Shown here: positions 58,104 through 64,000 of the stretch, one piece after another | Layout of the letters: each line of letters begins with the position of its first letter | How positions within the stretch are numbered: the stretch's first letter is position 1 | Source: Lewinella sp. W8 | GTDB taxonomy: Bacteria; Bacteroidota; Bacteroidia; Chitinophagales; Saprospiraceae | Length of the DNA: 64,000 nt | Direction of reading: 5' to 3' | NCBI RefSeq assembly: GCF_004375085.3 | Contig: NZ_SNAQ03000002.1 | Location: 310,001 to 374,000, forward strand | Notes under the pieces: generated by a model | What the model was told of the DNA's origin: nothing | Databases searched by the model: none | The model's input: the letters and a program-made list of their open reading frames with translations, nothing else | Position numbers and translations under genes: made by a program

Positions 58104-58111
58104 CAAAGATA
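58104..58111 (-). promoter_or_regulatory. Promoter -7 box of the haloperoxidase gene
   Basis: Minus-strand TATCTTTG (TAnnTTTG match), 25 bp before the chosen start codon; it supports the shorter start. Confidence 0.65.
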
Positions 58112-58353
58112 CGATAATGGGTAACTTCGGGCGGAGGAATACCCCAATCCCGAATCAATTACCCCGGCAGGAATCGGCTATTGACCGCGGGCTGACCATC
58201 AGGACTGGCTGGCCTGCGTAATTTTTGGGTCAATACGCGCATATTTCAGCTTTTCCGTCTGGTGATGGGTAATCATTGGTCCGAAAATTCGCTCGGCGAA
58301 GAACACAATGCCTTTCTTTACGGGTTCAAATAACAACGCAACTCCTCCCCTTC

Positions 58354-59337
58354 ATGTCTGCCCTCTGGATTGGCTTCTTCATTTTTGTAGCAGTCTTGCT
58401 CTTTTTCGACCTCTTCGTCCTGAACAAGGAGGACCACGTTCCCCGTACGCGGGAGGCCCTGGGGTGGACGAGCATGTGGGTAACCATTGCCCTGGCCTTC
58501 AGCGCCGTTATCTACTTTGCCTACGAAAACGGATGGGTGGTTTCGGAGCTTACCGGACGCAATGCGGTGATCAAATACATCACCGGTTATCTGGTGGAGT
58601 TATCGCTGAGCATGGACAATGTCTTCGTCATTGCCGTGATCTTCAATTACTTCCAGGTCCCCCCGAAATATCAGCACCGGGTGCTGTTCTGGGGTATCCT
58701 TGGTGCCGTCTTTTTCCGGCTGGCCATGATTCTGGCCGGGGTCTATCTGCTTCAGCAATTCGACTGGATGTTTTATGCCTTTGGGGCCCTGCTACTCTAC
58801 AGCGCCTACAAAATGCTGAACCAGTCCGAGGAGGTTCACCCTTCGGAAAACCCCGTCGTTAAGGCCGTGAAGCGGATGTTTCCGGTAACGAATGATTACC
58901 ACGGCCATGATTTCTTCGTCAAGCGCCAGGGCATCACCTTCGTCACCCCGCTCTTCATCGCCCTGATGATGGTAGAAACCACGGACGTTATTTTCGCCGT
59001 GGACAGCATCCCCGCCATCCTGGCCATCACCACGGACTCCTTCCTGGTGTTTTCCTCCAACATTCTGGCCATTCTGGGACTGCGTTCCCTCTACTTCGTT
59101 CTTTCTTCGATGATCAACAAGTTCGAGCTGCTGAAGTACAGTCTGGCCCTGATCCTGGTGTTCGTTGGCGTTAAGATGCTCTTGCACGAAGTCTGGCACC
59201 CCGCCGAATGGGTTTCCCTGGCCGTCATCTTCGTCCTGCTAACCGGAGGTGTATTGCTCTCGCTGCTCAGCCCGGCACCTGCGTCCGCGCCAGATATTGA
59301 AGATCCCACCAAACTGACCCCGGAAAAGGAGGAATAG
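58354..59337 (+). CDS. TerC/Alx-family integral membrane protein
   Basis: ATG at 58354 (MSALWIGFFIFVAVLLFFDLFVLN) is the standard TerC N-terminus; the frame from 58276 adds 26 unlikely residues. The 327-residue protein has about 8-9 TM helices with the family's charged intramembrane motifs ELSLSMDNVFVIAVIFNYF (about 85-103, Glu and Asp) and MMVETTDVIFAVDSIPAILAITTDSFLVFSSNI (about 206-238). TerC/Alx proteins are linked to manganese export and tellurite or pH responses. The last dozen residues (SPAPASAPDIEDP...) are partly encoded by a copy of the GGCACCTGCG repeat. No ter gene cluster is nearby. Confidence 0.93.
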   Translation: MSALWIGFFIFVAVLLFFDLFVLNKEDHVPRTREALGWTSMWVTIALAFSAVIYFAYENGWVVSELTGRNAVIKYITGYLVELSLSMDNVFVIAVIFNYFQVPPKYQHRVLFWGILGAVFFRLAMILAGVYLLQQFDWMFYAFGALLLYSAYKMLNQSEEVHPSENPVVKAVKRMFPVTNDYHGHDFFVKRQGITFVTPLFIALMMVETTDVIFAVDSIPAILAITTDSFLVFSSNILAILGLRSLYFVLSSMINKFELLKYSLALILVFVGVKMLLHEVWHPAEWVSLAVIFVLLTGGVLLSLLSPAPASAPDIEDPTKLTPEKEE

Positions 59338-59340
59338 AGC

Positions 59341-60450
59341 TTACTGGATCAGGCTGTTGTAAAAACGGGTTTCGGTCATCGCGCTCCATGGCCTGGCCAG
59401 CTCCCGGAATCGCTTGATGGAGGCATACACCTTGCCGGCAACGGGGTCTTCGGCGGCATAATCTTCGATGACCCGGACGGCGGCCTTGCGGGCCGTTTCG
59501 ATCAAATCATCGGGGAAGGGACGAATGGACAGGGTGTCCACCGCCCGGAGCTTTTCCAGATACTCGGCATTTTTTGCCTCGAAGGTAGAGATGGTGTACA
59601 TGTTGATGTAGTGGGTCGCGACCGCAAAAATGCGCTGCAAATCCGGCGGAAGGCTCTCGTACTTTTCCTTATTTACGAAGAATTCAAAGGCCGTCCCCGG
59701 TTCGTGCCAACCGGGATAGTAGTAGTATTTGGCGATTTCGTGGAAGCCCATGATGTAGTCATGGTAGGGCCCCACCCATTCGGTGGCGTCCAGGATGCCC
59801 CGTTCCAGTCCGGTATAGATTTCGCCGCCGGGGAGGAGCACCGGCGTGCCGCCCAGCGCTTCCAGCACCCGGCCACCCAGGCCGGGCATCCGCATTTTCA
59901 GTCCCCGGAAGTCTTCAATACTGTTGATTTCCCGATTGTACCAACCGCCCATCTGCACGCCGGTATTGCCGCCCACGAAGGGCACCAGATTATAGTCGGC
60001 GTACAATTCGCGCCACAATTCCATACCACCTCCGGCCAGGAGCCAGGCGTTCATCTGCTGGGCGTTGAGCCCGAAGGGATAACCGGCGAAAAACTGGGCG
60101 GCCGGCGCTTTGCCGGCCCAGTAATAGGCCGCGCCGCTACCCACCTCCGCGGAACCCTGCCGGACGGCATCAAAGGCCTGCAGAGCCGGCACGAGTTCAC
60201 CGCCGCCGTAAACGGTGATGTTGAGGCGGCCGCCACTCATCTCCCGACACAGGTCGGCCAGTAACTGACATCCTTCGCCAAGGACCGGGAAGCCCGGTGG
60301 CCAGGTGGTGACCATTTTCCAGTCGTAGCGCTTGCCGCTGACCAGTCGCTCCGTTTCGGGTGCCTGCGCCTTGCCGCCCAGCAGACGCAGGCCGACCGGC
60401 AACGCCAGGGTGCCCGCCGCCAGGCCCTTGAGGAAGTGGGATCTTTTCAT
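59341..60450 (-). CDS. TRAP transporter solute-binding protein (DctP/TakP-like)
   Basis: A periplasmic binding protein of the TRAP family. Signal sequence (about 1-30; MKRSHFLKGLAAGTLALPVG, of Tat-like style without a twin Arg). Family text includes VTTWPPGFPVLGEGCQLLADLCREMSGGRLNITVYGGGELVPALQAFDAVRQGSAEVGSGAAYYW, PFVGGNTGVQMGGWYNREINSIEDFRGLKMRMPGLGGRVLEALGGTPVLLPGGEIYTGLERGILDATEWVGPYHDYIMGF, where Arg in KMRMPG should bind the carboxylate, and YYYYPGWHEPGTAFEFFVN. This layout matches the TakP alpha-keto-acid group. No DctQ/DctM permease genes are within the window, so the partner is elsewhere. Confidence 0.9.
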   Translation of the reverse strand: MKRSHFLKGLAAGTLALPVGLRLLGGKAQAPETERLVSGKRYDWKMVTTWPPGFPVLGEGCQLLADLCREMSGGRLNITVYGGGELVPALQAFDAVRQGSAEVGSGAAYYWAGKAPAAQFFAGYPFGLNAQQMNAWLLAGGGMELWRELYADYNLVPFVGGNTGVQMGGWYNREINSIEDFRGLKMRMPGLGGRVLEALGGTPVLLPGGEIYTGLERGILDATEWVGPYHDYIMGFHEIAKYYYYPGWHEPGTAFEFFVNKEKYESLPPDLQRIFAVATHYINMYTISTFEAKNAEYLEKLRAVDTLSIRPFPDDLIETARKAAVRVIEDYAAEDPVAGKVYASIKRFRELARPWSAMTETRFYNSLIQ

Positions 60451-60490
60451 CTCCGGGAGAGTTTTCCCACCAAGGTAGGCATTGGTGTGC

Positions 60491-61081
60491 TTACTTCAGA
60501 CGAAATACCCTCCGTCGAATGATGGCCAGCGTAACGGTAGCACTTTTGGGGTACCAGCCGGAGGAAAAATTCTTATTGTGGCTATCAATCATTGACCAAA
60601 AAGAAGGTGTACTTGAATTGACCAGTACCTCCTCCTTGGGAGATTGAGTCGGAATACCAAATTCATCACATAAATCAGATAAGTAGTACTTGAAGTCTCC
60701 AAAGATCGTTGACCGATTTCCACCCAAAAAGGTTTCCGCTAGCACTCCAACCTCGTCTCTGACAATGATGGAGTAGGTGTCTTCTCTGCCTAGTTCAATT
60801 AACTCAAATCCAATATCGCTTTGGAGGAGTTTCAGGACTTCCCAGGGGCTTCTACCCTCAGTGGATAAGATTTCAAGGTCATATTTGAGGTAAAATTCAT
60901 GTTTCCAGTCACCTATCAGGTAATCTCCGTTCTCAAACAACGCTTGAAATAATCCCGTCATCAAGCTCCCCCGAAAACCCATAAGTCTGTCCTTCGGTAA
61001 ATATTGTCTACCGATATGTAATGAAGACCGGTAGGTTACTCTTGGCCTATCTCCGGCAAAGGGGATTATCCTGTACTTCAT
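60491..61081 (-). CDS. Hypothetical protein, 196 aa
   Basis: No family recognised. A soluble, mixed alpha/beta protein with a basic C-terminus (SATVTLAIIRRRVFRLK). GC content is visibly lower than in its neighbours, suggesting later acquisition. It begins within the stop region of the YigZ gene (ATGA overlap at 61078-61081), so it is translationally coupled to it. Features such as GRSPWEVLKLLQSDIGFELIELGREDTYSIIVRD do not fit a named domain. Confidence 0.6.
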   Translation of the reverse strand: MKYRIIPFAGDRPRVTYRSSLHIGRQYLPKDRLMGFRGSLMTGLFQALFENGDYLIGDWKHEFYLKYDLEILSTEGRSPWEVLKLLQSDIGFELIELGREDTYSIIVRDEVGVLAETFLGGNRSTIFGDFKYYLSDLCDEFGIPTQSPKEEVLVNSSTPSFWSMIDSHNKNFSSGWYPKSATVTLAIIRRRVFRLK

Positions 61082-61743
61082 AATGATGTCTCCTCCAACA
61101 CCTCCACGTCCAGCCCCTCCACTTCGTAGTCCTCGTCCACTTCTTCCAGGTAGACCCCGGCCACGGCGGCCTTCAGCTCCCGGAGGCGGGCCGGCACCGT
61201 GGAGCGGGGCAACTCCAGTCGGACGGTAGCCGTATTCCCGAAGTCCTGTTCGGCCATCTCCAGGCCGAGTTGACTGAGGGCGGACATCACTGGCGACATC
61301 AGTTCGTACCCGAAGCGGAGAATGACCGACCTGGTGAGCGGCTGCCAGGTCGTCTCCACCGCTTCGAGAGCCGCAACGGCTCCCGCCCGGTAGGCGTTGA
61401 TGAGTCCCGAAGTACCCAGTTTGGTGCCCCCGAAATAGCGGGAGACAATGATGACCACGTCGCTCAAGCCCGCCTTATCTATTTGTCCGAGGATGGGCTT
61501 TCCGGCCGTGCCGGAAGGCTCACCGTCGTCGTTAGCGCGGTAGCGGTCCCTTCCCGGACCGAGCCGGTAAGCGTAGCAGTGGTGGTTGCACTTAGGGTGG
61601 GCCTTCTGCTGTTCCTCCACGGCAGCCAGGGCCTCCGCTTCCGTACGCACGTGCCGTAGCTCCGCCACGAACTTGCTGCCCCGGTCGCGAAATTCCCCCG
61701 ACGAGGAGCCCGCAGGGATCAGGTACTGATCAGGATTTGTCAT
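61078..61743 (-). CDS. YigZ/IMPACT family protein
   Basis: A 221-residue UPF0029/IMPACT-family protein. ATG at 61743 (MTNPDQYLIPAGSSSGEFRDRGSKFVAEL) is preferred over a frame that begins at 62004 and crosses repeat DNA. The N-terminal domain shows KFVAELRHVRTEAEALAAVEEQQKAHPKCNHHCYAYRLGPGRDRYRANDDGEPSGTAGKPILGQIDKAGLSDVVIIVSRYFGGTKLGTSGLINAYRAGA, the family hallmark. The C-terminal DUF1949 ferredoxin-like domain follows (about 140-205). Members are thought to act in stress-related translation control; precise activity is not established. It heads a two-gene unit with the 196-aa gene. Confidence 0.92.
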   Translation of the reverse strand: MTNPDQYLIPAGSSSGEFRDRGSKFVAELRHVRTEAEALAAVEEQQKAHPKCNHHCYAYRLGPGRDRYRANDDGEPSGTAGKPILGQIDKAGLSDVVIIVSRYFGGTKLGTSGLINAYRAGAVAALEAVETTWQPLTRSVILRFGYELMSPVMSALSQLGLEMAEQDFGNTATVRLELPRSTVPARLRELKAAVAGVYLEEVDEDYEVEGLDVEVLEETSL

Positions 61744-61829
61744 GCCACAAAAGTAAGTGGGGCAGTTTACTCTGCGGGGTGAGTTGGGTATTCTTAATCC
61801 TCCTCGGGGAACCAATGAATGATTGGGAA

Positions 61830-61980
61830 AATGGTAGGGTCGCCTTTCGGGCTTGCACGGCCAGATGGACGGGGAAAGGCGGCACCCAAAATGTATTCCT
61901 GTGAATGACGGGTCGTCAAGGCATGCCTTGACGCTACGGTAACCACCAATCATCCGCCGCGATTCCGATGGAATCGCCGA
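61830..61980. repeat. Compact copy of the multi-hairpin repeat
   Basis: Contains GTCGCCTTTC (61838-61847) with an imperfect inverse GGGAAAGGCGG at about 61872-61882, the 20-bp perfect palindrome CGTCAAGGCATGCCTTGACG (61914-61933), then GCGATTCC-GAT-GGAATCGC (61959-61966/61970-61977). The series (GTCGCCTTTC hairpin, CTTG(A/C)CGCTAC palindrome, GCGATTCC hairpin) is shared in order with 35744-36038. Confidence 0.7.
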
Positions 61981-62000
61981 ACCACCTCCCCGATCATTTT

Positions 62001-62540
62001 TCAATCCCGCTGGTTGGCCGCCTTCATGTAGGTGTTCAGCTCCTTGTAGTCCAGCTTACCGCCCACGGCCTTGAGGTAGTCCATGATCTGAACGGCCTTC
62101 TTGATGCGGGTTTCGCTGCGTTTGGGTTTGGCAATCACGTAGATCAGTCCGCGTTGCTTGCCGGGCGTCAGGGTGTGAAAGACGTCGTAGGCTTCCTCGT
62201 CCAGGGCCCAAAGCTCGGCCAGTTCTTCGGGTAGTGGCATCCCGTACTCGCTTTCGTCCGGACTGATGGTCAGCTCGGCATCATCCCCCTCCTCGATGCC
62301 AAATTTTTTGCGCACTTCCTTGCTGATCGTAATGAAGTAGTTCCCCTTACCGTCCGGCATCAGTCCGCTGTGGATACTGCCCTGTCCGTTGATGGTCACG
62401 ATCACCCTCCGGTCCGTTTTGCCTTCCTGCTCAACGATGGGCGCGACGGCACTCCGCTTGATGGGGAAAACCGTGTAGTAAATGCCCCCGTAATTGAGGT
62501 CTTCGTCGGCGAGTTGAAGGGTGGCCGTAATGGAAATCAT
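62001..62540 (-). CDS. DUF1905/YdeI-like protein, 179 aa
   Basis: ATG at 62540 (MISITATLQLADEDLNYGGIYYTVFP) is chosen; upstream in-frame codons run into the inverted repeat at 62565-62604. The N-terminal beta domain (about 1-90) shows DUF1905 text (GIYYTVFPI...VIVTINGQGSIHSGLMPDGKGNYFITISKEVRKKFGIEEGDDAELTI). The C-terminal helical part (about 95-170; LPEELAELWALDEEAYDVFHTLTPGKQRGLIYVIAKPKRSETRIKKAVQIMDYL) matches the YdeI/OmpD-associated family. Such fusions are common in Bacteroidota. Function not established; E. coli YdeI is linked to peptide/polymyxin resistance. Confidence 0.85.
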   Translation of the reverse strand: MISITATLQLADEDLNYGGIYYTVFPIKRSAVAPIVEQEGKTDRRVIVTINGQGSIHSGLMPDGKGNYFITISKEVRKKFGIEEGDDAELTISPDESEYGMPLPEELAELWALDEEAYDVFHTLTPGKQRGLIYVIAKPKRSETRIKKAVQIMDYLKAVGGKLDYKELNTYMKAANQRD

Positions 62541-62564
62541 GGTCTGTTTAAATTGGGCGCGGAG

Positions 62565-62604
62565 CGCAGGTGCCCTGCCGTCACAAGATAGCAAGGCACC
62601 TGCG
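62565..62604. repeat. Inverted pair of GGCACCTGCG repeats
   Basis: CGCAGGTGCC (62565-62574) and GGCACCTGCG (62595-62604) face each other across 20 bp. Each is followed, on its own strand, by the CGCCCA half of the bipartite repeat, so two full copies point outward. They can also form a 10-bp stem upstream of the YdeI-like gene. Confidence 0.7.
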
Positions 62605-62662
62605 TTCATCGCCCAAGTTTTCAAAAGATACGCGGAAAGGATGCATTACACGAGCTAATCCA

Positions 62663-63775
62663 CTACCGTTTCAGCAATTCCATCACCTTATCCACCGGTA
62701 GGGCTTCTATCCGGTGGCCGTCCCGGCCAACCATGGTTTCGGCGGCAAAAAGGGAATTGATGATGGCCTCCTCCGTCGCCTCGATCGTGGCCAGGAACAG
62801 GGGAGACATCCCAGCGTTGCGCAACTCGGCTACCGTTCGCACCCGGTCCTGCCCCGCTACGATGCGGTTTTCCTCCGCCGTGGAAAAGGCGATGACGTAA
62901 TCTCCGCTACCGTTGCTGGCGATGCCCCCCGTGCGCGCCAGTCCGAGCATCGCGCGCTTGGCCAGGCGCTCCAGGTTGCGGGCGCCCAGGGGCGCATCGG
63001 TGGCCACCACGATCATGCAGGAGCCGTCGGCCCGTTCCTCCAGTTGGTCCCTGAAGTAGTACTGCCCCAGCTCGGGGCCAATTGGCACGCCAGCGATCTG
63101 GAGCACACCCCCGAAGTTGGTTTGCACCAGCACCCCAACCGTGTATCCACCCAGGCTTGCGGGAAGTTGGCGGGAAGCCGTTCCGATGCCGCCCTTCCAG
63201 CCAAAACAAACGGTGCCGGTTCCCGCCCCGACGTTCCCCTCAATCACCGGGCCACCCTCCGCTACGGACAGGGCGTCCAAAACATCGCGTTCCGTCACGT
63301 GGCGGCCGCGAATGTCGTTGAGGTAACCGTCGTTGGTTTCCCCCACTACGGCGTTGACGCTGCGCACGCCTTCGTTTCCCGGAGCCGACAGGCAGTGCGT
63401 AACCAGTCCGCGGATACCGGTGGCCACACTCAGGGTATTGGTGAGGATGATGGGGGTCTCCAGATTGCCCAGTTCCCGAACCTGACTGTATCCCGCCAGT
63501 TTTCCGTATCCGTTGCCCAGGTAGATGGCGGCCGGCACCTTCTCCCGGTACAGATCACCGGCGTGCGGAAGGATGGCCGTCACGCCCGTGCGCACCGCTT
63601 CGCCCTCGATCCTGGTGACGTGCCCCACCCGGACGCCCGCCACATCGGTGATGGCGTTGTGCTTTCCCGGGGGCATCACTCCGATGATTATTCCCCGCTC
63701 CCGGGGCCGTTCCTGTGCCATGAGGGATAAGGTAAGGAGGAAATAAAATACACTCAGAGCGAGGGTCTTTTGCAT
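62663..63775 (-). CDS. P1-family peptidase (DmpA/BapA-like), exported
   Basis: A 370-residue N-terminal-nucleophile aminopeptidase that self-cleaves and removes N-terminal (often D- or beta-) residues. Signal peptide (about 1-20, ending SLMAQ). Family text: GPxNAITDVAGVRVGHVT-like KHNAITDVAGVRVGHVTRIEGEAVRTGVTAILP (about 37-71), NGYGKLAGYSQVRELGNLETPIILTNTLSVATG, GNVGAGTGTVCFGWKGGIGTASRQL (oxyanion and substrate), VATDAPLGARNLERLAKRAMLGLARTGGIASNGSGDYVIAFST, where the Gly-Ser of NGSGD is the autocleavage site and Ser the nucleophile. All present. Periplasmic or exported location follows from the signal. Confidence 0.92.
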   Translation of the reverse strand: MQKTLALSVFYFLLTLSLMAQERPRERGIIIGVMPPGKHNAITDVAGVRVGHVTRIEGEAVRTGVTAILPHAGDLYREKVPAAIYLGNGYGKLAGYSQVRELGNLETPIILTNTLSVATGIRGLVTHCLSAPGNEGVRSVNAVVGETNDGYLNDIRGRHVTERDVLDALSVAEGGPVIEGNVGAGTGTVCFGWKGGIGTASRQLPASLGGYTVGVLVQTNFGGVLQIAGVPIGPELGQYYFRDQLEERADGSCMIVVATDAPLGARNLERLAKRAMLGLARTGGIASNGSGDYVIAFSTAEENRIVAGQDRVRTVAELRNAGMSPLFLATIEATEEAIINSLFAAETMVGRDGHRIEALPVDKVMELLKR

Positions 63776-63825
63776 CGGAGTAATCGTTTCCCGACAAGAT
63801 AAGACGAGCCCGAAAGATGACCGGA

Positions 63826-64000
63826 TCAGGAGGCGGGGGCCGGGGCGTGACCGCCCCCCAGAATCATCCCGTCGCCCATTTCGATGATCCGGTCCGTGCG
63901 GCGGGCAAAATCTTCGTCGTGGGTCACCACCAGGAGGGAAAGGCTCCGGCTGACGCTGAGGTCCCGAAAAACCTGAAATACGTTTTCGGAATTTTTACTG
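63826..64000 (-). CDS. ABC transporter ATP-binding protein, C-terminal part (window edge)
   Basis: The minus strand reads SENVFQVFRDLSVSRSLSLLVVTHDEDFARRTDRIIEMGDGMILGG and stops at 63826-63828. VVTHDEDFARRTDRIIEMGDG is the H-loop and terminal strand of an ABC ATPase, closest in style to LolD/MacB-type lipoprotein or efflux transporters. The Walker and signature motifs lie beyond base 64000, so it is partial only because the window ends. Confidence 0.85.
   Translation of the reverse strand, partial: SKNSENVFQVFRDLSVSRSLSLLVVTHDEDFARRTDRIIEMGDGMILGGGHAPAPAS

Overview
The window looks like a chromosome piece from a GC-rich Bacteroidota, most plausibly of the Saprospiria/Lewinella type. The taxon is an inference. 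It rests on type IX secretion sorting domains of both classes (type A at 9120-11636 and 55856-58078, type B at 12923-15388), a TonB receptor with a carboxypeptidase-regulatory-like plug extension, DUF4212/SSS acetate-type transport genes, TAnnTTTG -7 promoter boxes, and the near absence of Shine-Dalgarno sequences.

1-8.85 kb is an integrated mobile element that ends beside a tRNA-Asp gene. It encodes a tyrosine recombinase, a four-TM coiled-coil protein with a coupled 27-residue membrane microprotein, two small unknowns, an HK97-type major capsid protein, a Rep_trans-like rolling-circle initiator preceded by a block of hairpins, a PD-(D/E)XK nuclease and an excisionase-like HTH protein. No portal, terminase, protease or tail gene is visible. 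This is best read as a capsid-carrying satellite or integrative replicon, and it is the most interesting object here.

9-18 kb holds secreted T9SS substrates, a TonB protein, an M14 peptidase and a DUF1963 protein. 18-29 kb is central metabolism: P5C dehydrogenase, then an acetate block (porin, DUF4212, SSS symporter, small membrane protein, SSS-histidine kinase hybrid, acetyl-CoA synthetase) that looks like one uptake, sensing and activation unit. 29-37 kb holds an HpcH/HpaI aldolase, LuxC-type acyl-CoA reductase, UDG-family protein, alpha/beta hydrolase, acyl-CoA ligase and a beta-propeller lipoprotein.

37.4-42.7 kb is a patchy, lower-GC accessory stretch. It has an AT-rich orphan lipoprotein gene between large inverted repeats, gene remnants, and an ECF sigma factor with membrane partner. 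42.9-64 kb returns to core-like content: DUF1415, RluD, TonB receptor, D-aminoacylase, PLP lyase, a DUF4173/winged-helix operon, vanadium haloperoxidase, TerC, TRAP binding protein, YigZ, YdeI-like, a P1 peptidase and the end of an ABC ATPase.

Overlaid on the genes are several repeat families: a 221-bp tandem array with dispersed relatives (one of which has entered the DUF1415 gene in frame), a 40-nt palindrome, a bipartite GGCACCTGCG...TCGCCCA element, a multi-hairpin block in two copies, and an 8-bp tandem repeat. Two shared regulatory layouts also stand out: 10-bp-phased GTAAA triplets upstream of two exported-protein genes, and CAAAGYACTTT operators before two genes of the winged-helix operon.
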